In this document: piece after piece, positions 53,746 to 61,304 of the stretch
Position numbering within the stretch: the stretch's first letter is position 1
Layout: each line of letters opens with the position of its first letter
Origin: Ignavibacterium sp037440165
Lineage (GTDB): Bacteria; Bacteroidota; Ignavibacteria; Ignavibacteriales; Ignavibacteriaceae
Direction of reading: 5' to 3'
Length of the DNA: 64,000 nucleotides
Assembly: GCF_037440165.1 (NCBI RefSeq)
Contig: NZ_JBBIUQ010000010.1
Coordinates: 1 to 64,000, forward strand
Notes under the pieces: generated by a model
What the model was told of the DNA's origin: nothing
Databases searched by the model: none
Seen by the model: only the letters and a program-made list of their open reading frames with translations
Translations under genes and position numbers: made by a program

Positions 53746-55062
53746 TCAGAGTTGAATAATTTCATTTAATCTTTTAATAGTTGAATTAAAATTTGTTTTC
53801 TCGAACATGTCCTGCCTTAAAAAAGATTTTAATTGAGAAACTTTAGAAAGTGCATGATCAATAGCTGGATTGCTTCCTTTGACATAAGCTCCAATGTTAA
53901 TCAGATCTTCTGCTTCTTTGTACGTTGCAAGAATTTCGTTAAAGATTTTTATTCTTTCACGATGTTCGTTTGATGTAATGTCTGGCATCACTCTGCTTAC
54001 ACTCTGCAAAGGATCAACTGCCGGAAATTGTCCGCTGTTTGCAAGACGGCGGGAAAGAACAATATGACCATCAAGGATTGAGCGTGCTGCATCAGCAATT
54101 GGTTCTGTTAAATCATCTCCATCAACAAGAACATTGTATAAACCAGTGATTGAACCTTTATCTGATGTTCCCGCTCTCTCAAGAAGTTTTGGAAGTGTTG
54201 CAAATACACTCGGCGTATAACCTTTTGTAGTAGGAGGCTCGCCAATAGCTAAACCAATTTCTCTCTGAGCCATAGCAAATCTTGTAACTGAATCCATCAT
54301 CAGCAGAACATCCATTCCCAAATCACGAAAATATTCTGCTATCGTTGTTCCGATGTAAGCACCTTTCATTCGGATTAAAGCTGATTTATCGCTTGTTGCA
54401 ACAACAACAACTGATCTCTTCAATCCTTCTTCACCAAGATCCCGTTCAATAAATTCCCGGACTTCCCTTCCTCTTTCACCAATCAGAGTTATTACATTTA
54501 CATCTGCATTTGTGTTTCGGGCAATAATTCCGAGCATTACACTTTTTCCAACTCCACTACCAGCAAAGATTCCCATCCGCTGCCCTTTACCAATAGTAAG
54601 TAATCCATCAATTGCTCTTACACCAGTTTGAAGCGGAGTATCAATTCGTTTTCGATGAAGCGGATTTGGTGCTTCACGATATATTGATCTGAATGATGTT
54701 ACTTTTAATTCTCCTTTTCCATCTATCGGATTACCTAGTCCATCAATTACTCTTCCAAGTAATTCTTTTCCCACACCAACAGTGAATGTCCTTCCCTCAG
54801 CAATAATTTCTGATTTCGGAGAAATGTTCTGAACTTCTCCAAGTGCTACAGACAATACTTTACCGTCTTTGAAACCAACAACTTCTGATTTACAAACTTC
54901 GTTTCCATTTCTGTCAACAATTCTACATATCTCACCAAGTGAAACATTCGGTCCAACAGAAACAATCACAAGTCCGATTACATCGTTCACTTTTCCACTG
55001 AGTTTAATTGCCTCTGTGTTTTGTAAAATTTTTTTATATCTCTCAATCTTCTCAGTTATCAT
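53746..55062 (-). CDS. fliI: Flagellar export ATPase FliI
   Basis: The protein has Walker A IFAGSGVGKS, DVLLMMDSVTRFAMAQREIGLAIGEPP and the F1-type catalytic domain with ERAGTSDKGSITGLYNVLVDGDD. FliI energises substrate delivery to the gate. I take the ATG at 55062, giving 438 residues as is usual for the family and an 11-base overlap with fliH. A TTG at 55086 would add eight residues with no better ribosome site. Confidence 0.95.
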   Translation of the reverse strand: MITEKIERYKKILQNTEAIKLSGKVNDVIGLVIVSVGPNVSLGEICRIVDRNGNEVCKSEVVGFKDGKVLSVALGEVQNISPKSEIIAEGRTFTVGVGKELLGRVIDGLGNPIDGKGELKVTSFRSIYREAPNPLHRKRIDTPLQTGVRAIDGLLTIGKGQRMGIFAGSGVGKSVMLGIIARNTNADVNVITLIGERGREVREFIERDLGEEGLKRSVVVVATSDKSALIRMKGAYIGTTIAEYFRDLGMDVLLMMDSVTRFAMAQREIGLAIGEPPTTKGYTPSVFATLPKLLERAGTSDKGSITGLYNVLVDGDDLTEPIADAARSILDGHIVLSRRLANSGQFPAVDPLQSVSRVMPDITSNEHRERIKIFNEILATYKEAEDLINIGAYVKGSNPAIDHALSKVSQLKSFLRQDMFEKTNFNSTIKRLNEIIQL

Positions 55063-55681
55063 CTTCAGTCTCGTTAAACTCTTCAAGTTTTCTTTTTAAT
55101 TCATTCAGCTGTGAAGAAATTCTGGCATCTGCATTCCCAATTTCAGTTTCAACCAGACAGCCGCCTTTTTCAATTGCTTCATCTTTTTCAAATCTTATTT
55201 TAGAAACATCTATGCTCTTGTTAATTTCTTTCAAATCATTGGTTACTACTTCGAAATCACCAGGATTTAATCGTATCAGAATTTCATTTGCGGTAAGAAC
55301 TTTTTTCAAACAGTTCTCAATTAAGTTTATGATTGTAGAATCTTTCTCCACTTCTCTTCTGATTATCTTCTCTGCAACTGCGAATGAGGTTTCTAAAACT
55401 ATTTTATTGAAATTTTCATTAAGTGATTTATTCTCCTTGTATAATTGATTTAATAATGTATCAAGCTGTTCATATTTTACTTTCAGCTTTTCATAATAAT
55501 CGTGCTGAAGTTTAGTGATAGCATCTTTCTGTCCATCGTTAAAGCCGGTTATATATCTGTTATGTAATTCGATTTCGAGTGTATTGTCCTTTTTTTCATT
55601 TTCAATGGGTGAAAATGATTCTTCGCTAATCTTGACATTTACTCTCGCTGATTTTCCGTTAAGTTTGATCACATTAGACAT
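55052..55681 (-). CDS. fliH: Flagellar assembly protein FliH
   Basis: The protein is largely helical, with FNDGQKDAITKLQHDYYEKLKVKYEQ and a C-terminal FliH/V-ATPase-E-like part ILIRLNPGDFEVVTNDL and GGCLVETEIGNADARISSQL. FliH binds FliI and FliN and regulates the ATPase. A longer frame starts at 55735, but the ATG at 55681 has GAGG six bases upstream and overlaps fliG by 8 bases, so it is preferred. A second ATG lies at 55687. Confidence 0.9.
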   Translation of the reverse strand: MSNVIKLNGKSARVNVKISEESFSPIENEKKDNTLEIELHNRYITGFNDGQKDAITKLQHDYYEKLKVKYEQLDTLLNQLYKENKSLNENFNKIVLETSFAVAEKIIRREVEKDSTIINLIENCLKKVLTANEILIRLNPGDFEVVTNDLKEINKSIDVSKIRFEKDEAIEKGGCLVETEIGNADARISSQLNELKRKLEEFNETEDDN

Positions 55682-56714
55682 AGACATCCTCTTTACTTCC
55701 GCGCAAATTGAGTGATATTTCACCGCTTTCTTCAAGACTCTTAATTATGTCTATAATCTTCGATTGAGCAGCTTCAACCTCTTTTAGTTTTACCATTCCC
55801 ATATACTGTAATTCTTCTTTAAGCAGGTCAGCTGCTCTCTCAGACATATTTGAAAAGATTTTATTTCGAAGAGTTTCATCTACAACTTTGAGCGCAAGTG
55901 CAAGATCTTTACGATCAACTTCTTTAAGAATTTTCTGGATGTCTTTATCCTGAATATTCACAATATCTTCAAACATGAACATCAGGCGTTTTACTTCTGC
56001 GGCTACATCAGGATCGTTAATTTCAATCTGTTCGAGAATTTCTTTTGTCAGATTTATGTTTAATCTGTTCAGAATATTCGCAAGACTTTTTGAACCGCCA
56101 ATCTTGCTTACTGATTGACTAAGAGTTGTTCCTGCCATCTCATCAACAACTTTTTCAATTTGCTTTAATGTCTGCGGCGATACTTTACCAAGTGTTGCAA
56201 TTCGAAATGCTACATCAGCTCTTAATTCAGGTGTAAGCTCTTTTAATGCTTCAGCTGTTTGATCCGGATTAAGATGTGAAAGGATTAAAGCTATTGTCTG
56301 CGGATGCTCTTTGTTCAGAAAAGAAACCAGCTGAACTGAGTCTGCTTTCTTCAGAACATCAAAACCTTTAAGAGTTGTAAGTGATTTAACTTTATCTACA
56401 ATCTCAATTGCTTTGTTCATACCAAAAGATTTTTCAAGTATTGCCTGAGCATACTCCAACCCACCTTCAAGTACATATTCTCTTGCTGTAACCATATCGT
56501 AAAAATCCTGCATTATAGAATCAACAACTTTTGAAGGAATATTTTTTACTTTGGTAATTTCTGCAGAAATTTTCTCTACTTGTTCAGGATCCAGATATTT
56601 CAGAACGGCTGCTGCTGTTTCAATGTCAAGCGCAATCATCAGCAGAGCTGCTTTCTGAATTCCGTTTATCTGATCTTTGCTTAGAACTTCTTCTTTATAG
56701 TGTAGTTCACTCAT
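55674..56714 (-). CDS. fliG: Flagellar switch protein FliG
   Basis: The 346-residue protein has the FliG N, middle and C domains: KAALLMIALDIETAAAVLKYL, then FLNKEHPQTIALILSHLNPDQTAEAL around the EHPQ motif, and the charged torque region FMFEDIVNIQDKDIQKILKEVDRKDLALALK. It links FliF to MotA. It overlaps fliF by 8 bases. Confidence 0.97.
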   Translation of the reverse strand: MSELHYKEEVLSKDQINGIQKAALLMIALDIETAAAVLKYLDPEQVEKISAEITKVKNIPSKVVDSIMQDFYDMVTAREYVLEGGLEYAQAILEKSFGMNKAIEIVDKVKSLTTLKGFDVLKKADSVQLVSFLNKEHPQTIALILSHLNPDQTAEALKELTPELRADVAFRIATLGKVSPQTLKQIEKVVDEMAGTTLSQSVSKIGGSKSLANILNRLNINLTKEILEQIEINDPDVAAEVKRLMFMFEDIVNIQDKDIQKILKEVDRKDLALALKVVDETLRNKIFSNMSERAADLLKEELQYMGMVKLKEVEAAQSKIIDIIKSLEESGEISLNLRGSKEDVYV

Positions 56715-58305
56715 TTTCGTGCAACCATGTGTTAATTAATTTTGCTGCTTCAGTTGGATTTTTTGAAACATAGTTTTGAATCTTTTCCTGGCGTGTTTTC
56801 TTTCTAATTGCTTCATCGGTAATTTCATCTTCTATATCACCGATTGGCAGCAAATCTTTTTTCTTCTTTAATTCATTCAATGCGCCAGGCAAATTCTTTG
56901 GAGTTAACATAGGTGATCCTCCTCCTGCAGTTGCAGGGCTTAGTTCACTTGGAATTGTTCCTAAAAATATTTTTTCGGTTTTAAGTTTTGACATTAAACC
57001 TTTCAACAGAAAGATTGATGCGCCGATGGCAAGCAGAACCAGAACCAGATTTGATATTCCATTTGCATCTTCAAACCAGGGCGATGACTCTTCAACTAGT
57101 TCATCTGTTGGTTTTGTTTCGAAGGGTATATTCACGATTGATACCTGATCGTTTCTTTCTGGATTTACACCAACTGCACTTTTAATAAGCTCCTCAAGTT
57201 TCTTGATTTGTTCCTGAGAACGAGGGACATATTCAATTACTGTTTTACCATCCTTTTCAATAGGCTTTGGAATATCATTTATCACTGCAGCAACACTTAG
57301 TCTCAGAACATTTCCTGTACCTTCAACAACACGCTGTACTGTTTTACTGATTTCATAATTCGTTGTAACATTTTCAGTTGATTGTGCCGATGTATCACCA
57401 ATTGCTTTTCCAACATTTGACGATTTAAGTGTTTGTTCACTTATAACAACCTGCGATTCGGGATCATAAAGTTCCATCGTTTTTTCAACCTGATCAAAGT
57501 TTAGCTCTGCATTAACCTGAACAAGTGCATTTCCGTAACCAAGAACATTATCAAGTATTGTTTGTGCTTTCTGTGCAAGATAACTTTCAACGGAATTTTT
57601 AATTTCATACTGTTTGGAAGAAGATACTGTCATTGTTCCATCGCTATCTTCTTTCCATAGTAATCTTCCGTGAGTATCAATCAGAGTAATATTATTGGTT
57701 GAAAGACCTTCAACTGCACTTGCTACAAGGTTTACAATTGCCATTGCACTTGTCCGCTGCAGTTTGTAATTATCCCGCAGCTTCAAAACAATTGAAGCAG
57801 TTGGTTGTTTCTGTTCATCTCTGAATATTGTTCTTTCAGGAAATACAATATGAACTCTGGCTCCTTCAACTCCATCCTGACCAAGAATTGTTCTTGCAAG
57901 TTCACCTTCAAGTGCTCTTTTGTAATTTAATTTTTGCATGAAGTCAGACATTCCCATCGTGGATTTATCGAACAGCTCATATCCAATTGTTCCTGATGTG
58001 GGAAGACCTTTTCCGGCAAGCTCAAGACGGGTTTCGTATAGTTTATCTTTCGGAATTTTAATGACTGTTCCGTTATCTTCTATCTTATACGGAATTTTCT
58101 GAGCACTAAGATATTCCACTACTTTTGATGCATCTTGCTGAGCAAGATTTGAATATAGAACTGAGTAAGCCGGTTCATTCATCATCGTTACCAGAATAAT
58201 GATAAGAACCAATGTTATAACTACAGTTCCGCCAATAAGTACTTTCTGTTGAAGCGAAAGTGAGTTGAGTGCTTTCGTTAATGCTTCAGTGGGATTTTTA
58301 CTCAT
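56707..58305 (-). CDS. fliF: MS-ring protein FliF
   Basis: The 532-residue protein has two membrane helices (about 22-42 and 415-437). The periplasmic ring domains between them contain EPAYSVLYSNLAQQDASKVVEYL, LARTILGQDGVEGARVHIVFPE and QAQTILDNVLGYGNALVQVNAELNFD. The C-terminus KNPTEAAKLINTWLHENE binds FliG. FliF is the base of basal-body assembly. It begins 4 bases after fliE. Confidence 0.97.
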   Translation of the reverse strand: MSKNPTEALTKALNSLSLQQKVLIGGTVVITLVLIIILVTMMNEPAYSVLYSNLAQQDASKVVEYLSAQKIPYKIEDNGTVIKIPKDKLYETRLELAGKGLPTSGTIGYELFDKSTMGMSDFMQKLNYKRALEGELARTILGQDGVEGARVHIVFPERTIFRDEQKQPTASIVLKLRDNYKLQRTSAMAIVNLVASAVEGLSTNNITLIDTHGRLLWKEDSDGTMTVSSSKQYEIKNSVESYLAQKAQTILDNVLGYGNALVQVNAELNFDQVEKTMELYDPESQVVISEQTLKSSNVGKAIGDTSAQSTENVTTNYEISKTVQRVVEGTGNVLRLSVAAVINDIPKPIEKDGKTVIEYVPRSQEQIKKLEELIKSAVGVNPERNDQVSIVNIPFETKPTDELVEESSPWFEDANGISNLVLVLLAIGASIFLLKGLMSKLKTEKIFLGTIPSELSPATAGGGSPMLTPKNLPGALNELKKKKDLLPIGDIEDEITDEAIRKKTRQEKIQNYVSKNPTEAAKLINTWLHENE

Positions 58306-58309
58306 AACT

Positions 58310-58600
58310 TTAAATTGACATTCTTGTTAATTCTCGATACATATCAATTGTTTTATTTCTGATTTCCATCAGAAGCTCTAAACTTGTTTTTGCTTTTTCT
58401 CCGGCGATCATCACTTCGTGTATTTCGACTCCATCGCCGTTGATAAAATCTTTCGTTATCTGAGAAGATTTTAACTGATCATCATTTACTGAGCCGATAA
58501 ATTCTCCGAGTACATTTCCGAAACCTGAAATATCTTTTGTCTGTTTTTGAACTTCCTGTATAATAGATGGAAGTTTTCCGCCAATTGATTCAATTGCCAT
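58310..58600 (-). CDS. fliE: Flagellar hook-basal body protein FliE
   Basis: The protein of about 96 residues has the FliE features FGNVLGEFIGSVND, then GDGVEIHEVMIAGEKAKTSLELLMEIRNKTIDMYRELTRM. It joins the MS ring to the rod. A longer frame begins at 58639, but the ATG at 58600 is preceded by AGGAGAGG at proper distance and gives the normal family length. Confidence 0.95.
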   Translation of the reverse strand: MAIESIGGKLPSIIQEVQKQTKDISGFGNVLGEFIGSVNDDQLKSSQITKDFINGDGVEIHEVMIAGEKAKTSLELLMEIRNKTIDMYRELTRMSI

Positions 58601-58601
58601 T

Positions 58602-58844
58602 TTATCCTCTCCTATCGAAATGTGAACCAAGTCTAACATTGTTTACTTTGCCGGACTTTCCATAAAAACTATATTCCATTATCTCTGCACTTTTGTCCGG
58701 ATACATCTGGGCAAAAAATTGTTTCTCTTTTTCATTAAGAATTTCTTCAGTTGATTTTGCTACCTGAGAATAAGTTCTGTTTATTCTGCTGTTAACAGAA
58801 ATATTGTTAACAAAATTCTGAGTAAGATTTTGTCCAACTTTCAT
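58602..58844 (-). CDS. Small uncharacterised protein between flgC and fliE
   Basis: The 80-residue protein is polar, without signal peptide or membrane helix, and contains EEILNEKEKQFFAQMYPDKSAEIMEYSFYGKSG. I do not recognise a family. It is tightly packed (3-base gap to flgC, 1-base gap to the preferred fliE start) inside the earliest basal-body genes, which argues for a real rod- or MS-ring-related protein. Confidence 0.7.
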   Translation of the reverse strand: MKVGQNLTQNFVNNISVNSRINRTYSQVAKSTEEILNEKEKQFFAQMYPDKSAEIMEYSFYGKSGKVNNVRLGSHFDRRG

Positions 58845-58847
58845 TTT

Positions 58848-59345
58848 TTATATCTCCAGTGAATCTTTTGCCATTTGTTTTGATGCATTGAATGCAGTAA
58901 GATTTGCTTCATAACTTCTTGATGCTGCAATCATATCAATCATTTCTGTTATTGTGTTTATGTTCGACATTTGAACATAACCATTTTCATCTGCGTTTGG
59001 ATGTTCCGGCATATAAACTATATCGCCTGGAGTGTTATCTTCAGTAACTTTAAATTCAAGATCGGAGGTTGAACTGGTTTTGTTAGTTATTAAACCTGGA
59101 TTTGAAATATGATTCCGGTTAGTTGTAGCGAGCTTCATTGTTTTTGAAAAATCAACTACTTGTTGATTAAGAACATTCCTCTTCTGAGTTACATTTAGAA
59201 CTTTTCTTTGAACCGGCTGACCATCAGCAGTTCGCACAGAATTACCATTAGCAAGATTTTCTGCAATCAGATTCATTTTCTTTCGTTGAACGCTAAGTCC
59301 TTTAGCGCTTATTCCAAAGCCGAGAATATTGTCACCAATTTTCAT
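58848..59345 (-). CDS. flgC: Proximal rod protein FlgC
   Basis: The 165-residue protein has KGLSVQRKKMNLIAENLANGNSVRTADGQPVQRK near the start, VYMPEHPNADENGYVQMSNINTITEMIDMIAASRSYEANL, characteristic of FlgC, and KQMAKDSLEI at the end. It is slightly longer than the usual 135-150. It overlaps flgB by 4 bases. Confidence 0.96.
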   Translation of the reverse strand: MKIGDNILGFGISAKGLSVQRKKMNLIAENLANGNSVRTADGQPVQRKVLNVTQKRNVLNQQVVDFSKTMKLATTNRNHISNPGLITNKTSSTSDLEFKVTEDNTPGDIVYMPEHPNADENGYVQMSNINTITEMIDMIAASRSYEANLTAFNASKQMAKDSLEI

Positions 59346-59728
59346 AATTTACCTCCGCCTTTAATTACATTTTGTAGTCCGCGATAGTAATCTCCAATTT
59401 TCTTTGAGGAGAATCTGAAAAGAATTGTATTTGATGCTAACTCAGACATTTCTTTATCAATATCAACATTATTTACACCGGACAAATTTTCCATGCCTTT
59501 ATCTTTATAAATCTGGAGCTGACTTTCATTCATTGGAAGGAAGCTTATATGCTTGGGATTACTGGTTCTTAACTGATTCATATTTGTATCGAGCATATTT
59601 TGAAAGGAAATATCTTCTCTTCTGTAATTTTCAGTTCCAATGTTTGCTATGTTCTTACTGATAACTTTGTTCTTTACTGAACAGTAGTCAATAAATTTTT
59701 CCAGAAGTTTTATTGTTGGCGTATTCAT
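59342..59728 (-). CDS. flgB: Proximal rod protein FlgB
   Basis: The protein has KLLEKFIDYCSVKNKVISKNIANIGTENYRREDISFQNML, a FlgB start, and VDIDKEMSELASNTILFRFSSKKIGDYYRGLQNVI at the end. The open frame extends to 59839, but the ATG at 59728 gives 128 residues, the normal FlgB length, and has AAGGT just upstream. The upstream part reads like untranslated sequence. It is the first gene of the flagellar operon. The spacer 59729-59980 holds a palindrome and the che terminator. Confidence 0.92.
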   Translation of the reverse strand: MNTPTIKLLEKFIDYCSVKNKVISKNIANIGTENYRREDISFQNMLDTNMNQLRTSNPKHISFLPMNESQLQIYKDKGMENLSGVNNVDIDKEMSELASNTILFRFSSKKIGDYYRGLQNVIKGGGKL

Positions 59729-59841
59729 TACCTTAAACCTGTTTTGATAAGGCAGTGACAAATATGATACCACGCAAATAGATTTTAATTGAGGATTTTT
59801 TTTGATTTGTGCAAAGATCAGTTGGCTAATTATAAACAACT

Positions 59842-59864
59842 GTTAGTTATTACTCATAACTAAC
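59842..59864. promoter_or_regulatory. Perfect 9-base inverted repeat upstream of flgB
   Basis: GTTAGTTAT and ATAACTAAC flank a 5-base spacer, 114 bases ahead of the flgB start in an otherwise unstructured AT-rich spacer. There is no U-tract, so an operator for a dimeric regulator is more likely than a terminator. No sigma-54 or sigma-28 promoter is evident by eye. Confidence 0.45.
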
Positions 59865-59927
59865 TTCAATTACAATAATTTTAAATTTTAGTGTAGATAA
59901 AATCAGGTCTGTTAATAAAGAGAGGAA

Positions 59928-59949
59928 CCGCCTCACAGAAGTAAGGCGG
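59928..59949 (-). terminator. Intrinsic terminator of the chemotaxis operon
   Basis: On the minus strand CCGCCTTAC and GTGAGGCGG form a 9-base stem (one G-U pair) with a TTCT loop, followed by a pyrimidine/T-rich run. It lies about 30 bases after the last che-operon gene and separates it from flgB. Confidence 0.75.
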
Positions 59950-59980
59950 CTCATCGGAGGGAGCTATGCTATGCGTAAAA

Positions 59981-60214
59981 TTATTCGCCGTAATCGAGTA
60001 TAATTGATTTTGTTTGTCCGCAGCTGCAAATAAATTTTATTTCGCGGACATTATTGTTTTCGTCCTTATTAAGGACAATTTTTATTCCATCAATATCATC
60101 TTTCTCAAAGGAAATTTTTGTCTTTCCTTCAAGTTCAAGTTCTTCTGATTTGATTACATTCGTACCGCTTTTGAGACCGTTTGAATTTATTATTTCAAAC
60201 AACATTTCCTGCAT
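59981..60214 (-). CDS. Small uncharacterised protein with a C-terminal CSC motif, cotranslated with cheB
   Basis: The protein of about 77 residues is acidic and lacks a membrane segment. Near the end it has EIKFICSCGQTKSIILDYGE, with two Cys separated by one residue. I do not recognise a family. The gene overlaps the cheB 3' end by about 20 bases. Starts at 60226, 60214 and 60205 are possible; 60214 is a compromise. Placement suggests a chemotaxis accessory role or metal binding by inference. Confidence 0.6.
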   Translation of the reverse strand: MQEMLFEIINSNGLKSGTNVIKSEELELEGKTKISFEKDDIDGIKIVLNKDENNNVREIKFICSCGQTKSIILDYGE

Positions 60215-61304
60215 ATGCAAACTCACGATTAAATATTTTATTGATCTGAATAGCTATTTTATCCAGTGGTAATACTAAATCTGCTAAACCATTATAAACA
60301 ATTGCACGCGGCATACCATAAACAACACTGCTTTCTTCATCCTGCGCAATTGCAAAACCTCCGATCTGCTTTAATCTTTTTACTGCTTCCAAACCATCTT
60401 TCCCCATTCCTGTCATAATTATAGGAAGAACTGATTTACCATAAACATCAATCATTGAATTCAGCGAAACATCTACACAAGGTTTGTACAATGTATTATC
60501 GGGATTTTCTGAAATTTTTATAGTCACCTTGCCTGAAGATTGATTAACAAATAAATGTTTGCCTCCTGGAGCGAAATAAACTTTAGCTTGTTCGAGCACA
60601 TCATTATCGGATGCTTCTTTAACTGTTACTTCGCTAAGTTTATTTAATCTTTCAGCAAGTGAATTTGTAAACATTGGAGGCATATGCTGTATCACAATCA
60701 CAGGAACTGGTAATTGCGCCTGAAGATGCGGAATTACTTTCTGAAGTGATAATGGTCCTCCGGTAGATATTCCGATAAGTATAGCTTTTATATCAGATTT
60801 CGGAAACCATTCTTTGTTCTTTGTTACAGACTTCGTTTTTCTCTCATCCTTAACAACAATTGATGAAATTCTCTTTAGTCTTGTTGCAATTGAAGTCTGT
60901 TTATAAATATTTCTTACCTTCTCAATCAGCTCGTCTTTGATTTTCATTATTCCGGTTGAAATATTGGTTGCTTCTTTAGGCAGGAAGTCTGCTGCACCTA
61001 ACGATAATGCTTTGATTGTAATTTCAGCACCTTCGGTTGTATAAGAGCTAACCATCAAAACCGGGACAGGAGAATCGTTCATTATTTTTTCAAGTGTTTC
61101 AAGTCCATTCATTCTGGGCATTTCAAAGTCGAGAGTAATGATATCAGGTTGTAATTTTTTGACTAATTCAAATCCCTCGAGACCATCTTTAGCTGTTGCA
61201 ACAACTTCAATATCACCAGCACTCTCTAGCATAAAAGTCAGTGTTTTACGCATGAAAGCCGAATCATCAATTACTAAAACTTTTATTTTATTTATGGTTG
61301 TCAT
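60195..61304 (-). CDS. cheB: Chemotaxis response regulator protein-glutamate methylesterase CheB
   Basis: The 369-residue protein has an N-terminal receiver (Asp59 in IITLDFEMPRMNG) and a C-terminal methylesterase with the catalytic triad Ser180 (GISTGGP), His207 (IQHMPP) and Asp303 (TGMGKDG). It demethylates receptors for adaptation and usually also deamidates Gln. CheR and receptors are not in the window. It overlaps cheA by 17 bases. Confidence 0.96.
   Translation of the reverse strand: MTTINKIKVLVIDDSAFMRKTLTFMLESAGDIEVVATAKDGLEGFELVKKLQPDIITLDFEMPRMNGLETLEKIMNDSPVPVLMVSSYTTEGAEITIKALSLGAADFLPKEATNISTGIMKIKDELIEKVRNIYKQTSIATRLKRISSIVVKDERKTKSVTKNKEWFPKSDIKAILIGISTGGPLSLQKVIPHLQAQLPVPVIVIQHMPPMFTNSLAERLNKLSEVTVKEASDNDVLEQAKVYFAPGGKHLFVNQSSGKVTIKISENPDNTLYKPCVDVSLNSMIDVYGKSVLPIIMTGMGKDGLEAVKRLKQIGGFAIAQDEESSVVYGMPRAIVYNGLADLVLPLDKIAIQINKIFNREFAYAGNVV

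Noticed and set aside
58601..58639. N-terminal extension of FliE to 58639
   Set aside because: A strong ribosome site precedes the ATG at 58600, and the extension overlaps the upstream gene without family conservation.
59729..59839. N-terminal extension of FlgB to 59839
   Set aside because: The ATG at 59728 gives the normal FlgB length and start motif; the extension reads like untranslated sequence.
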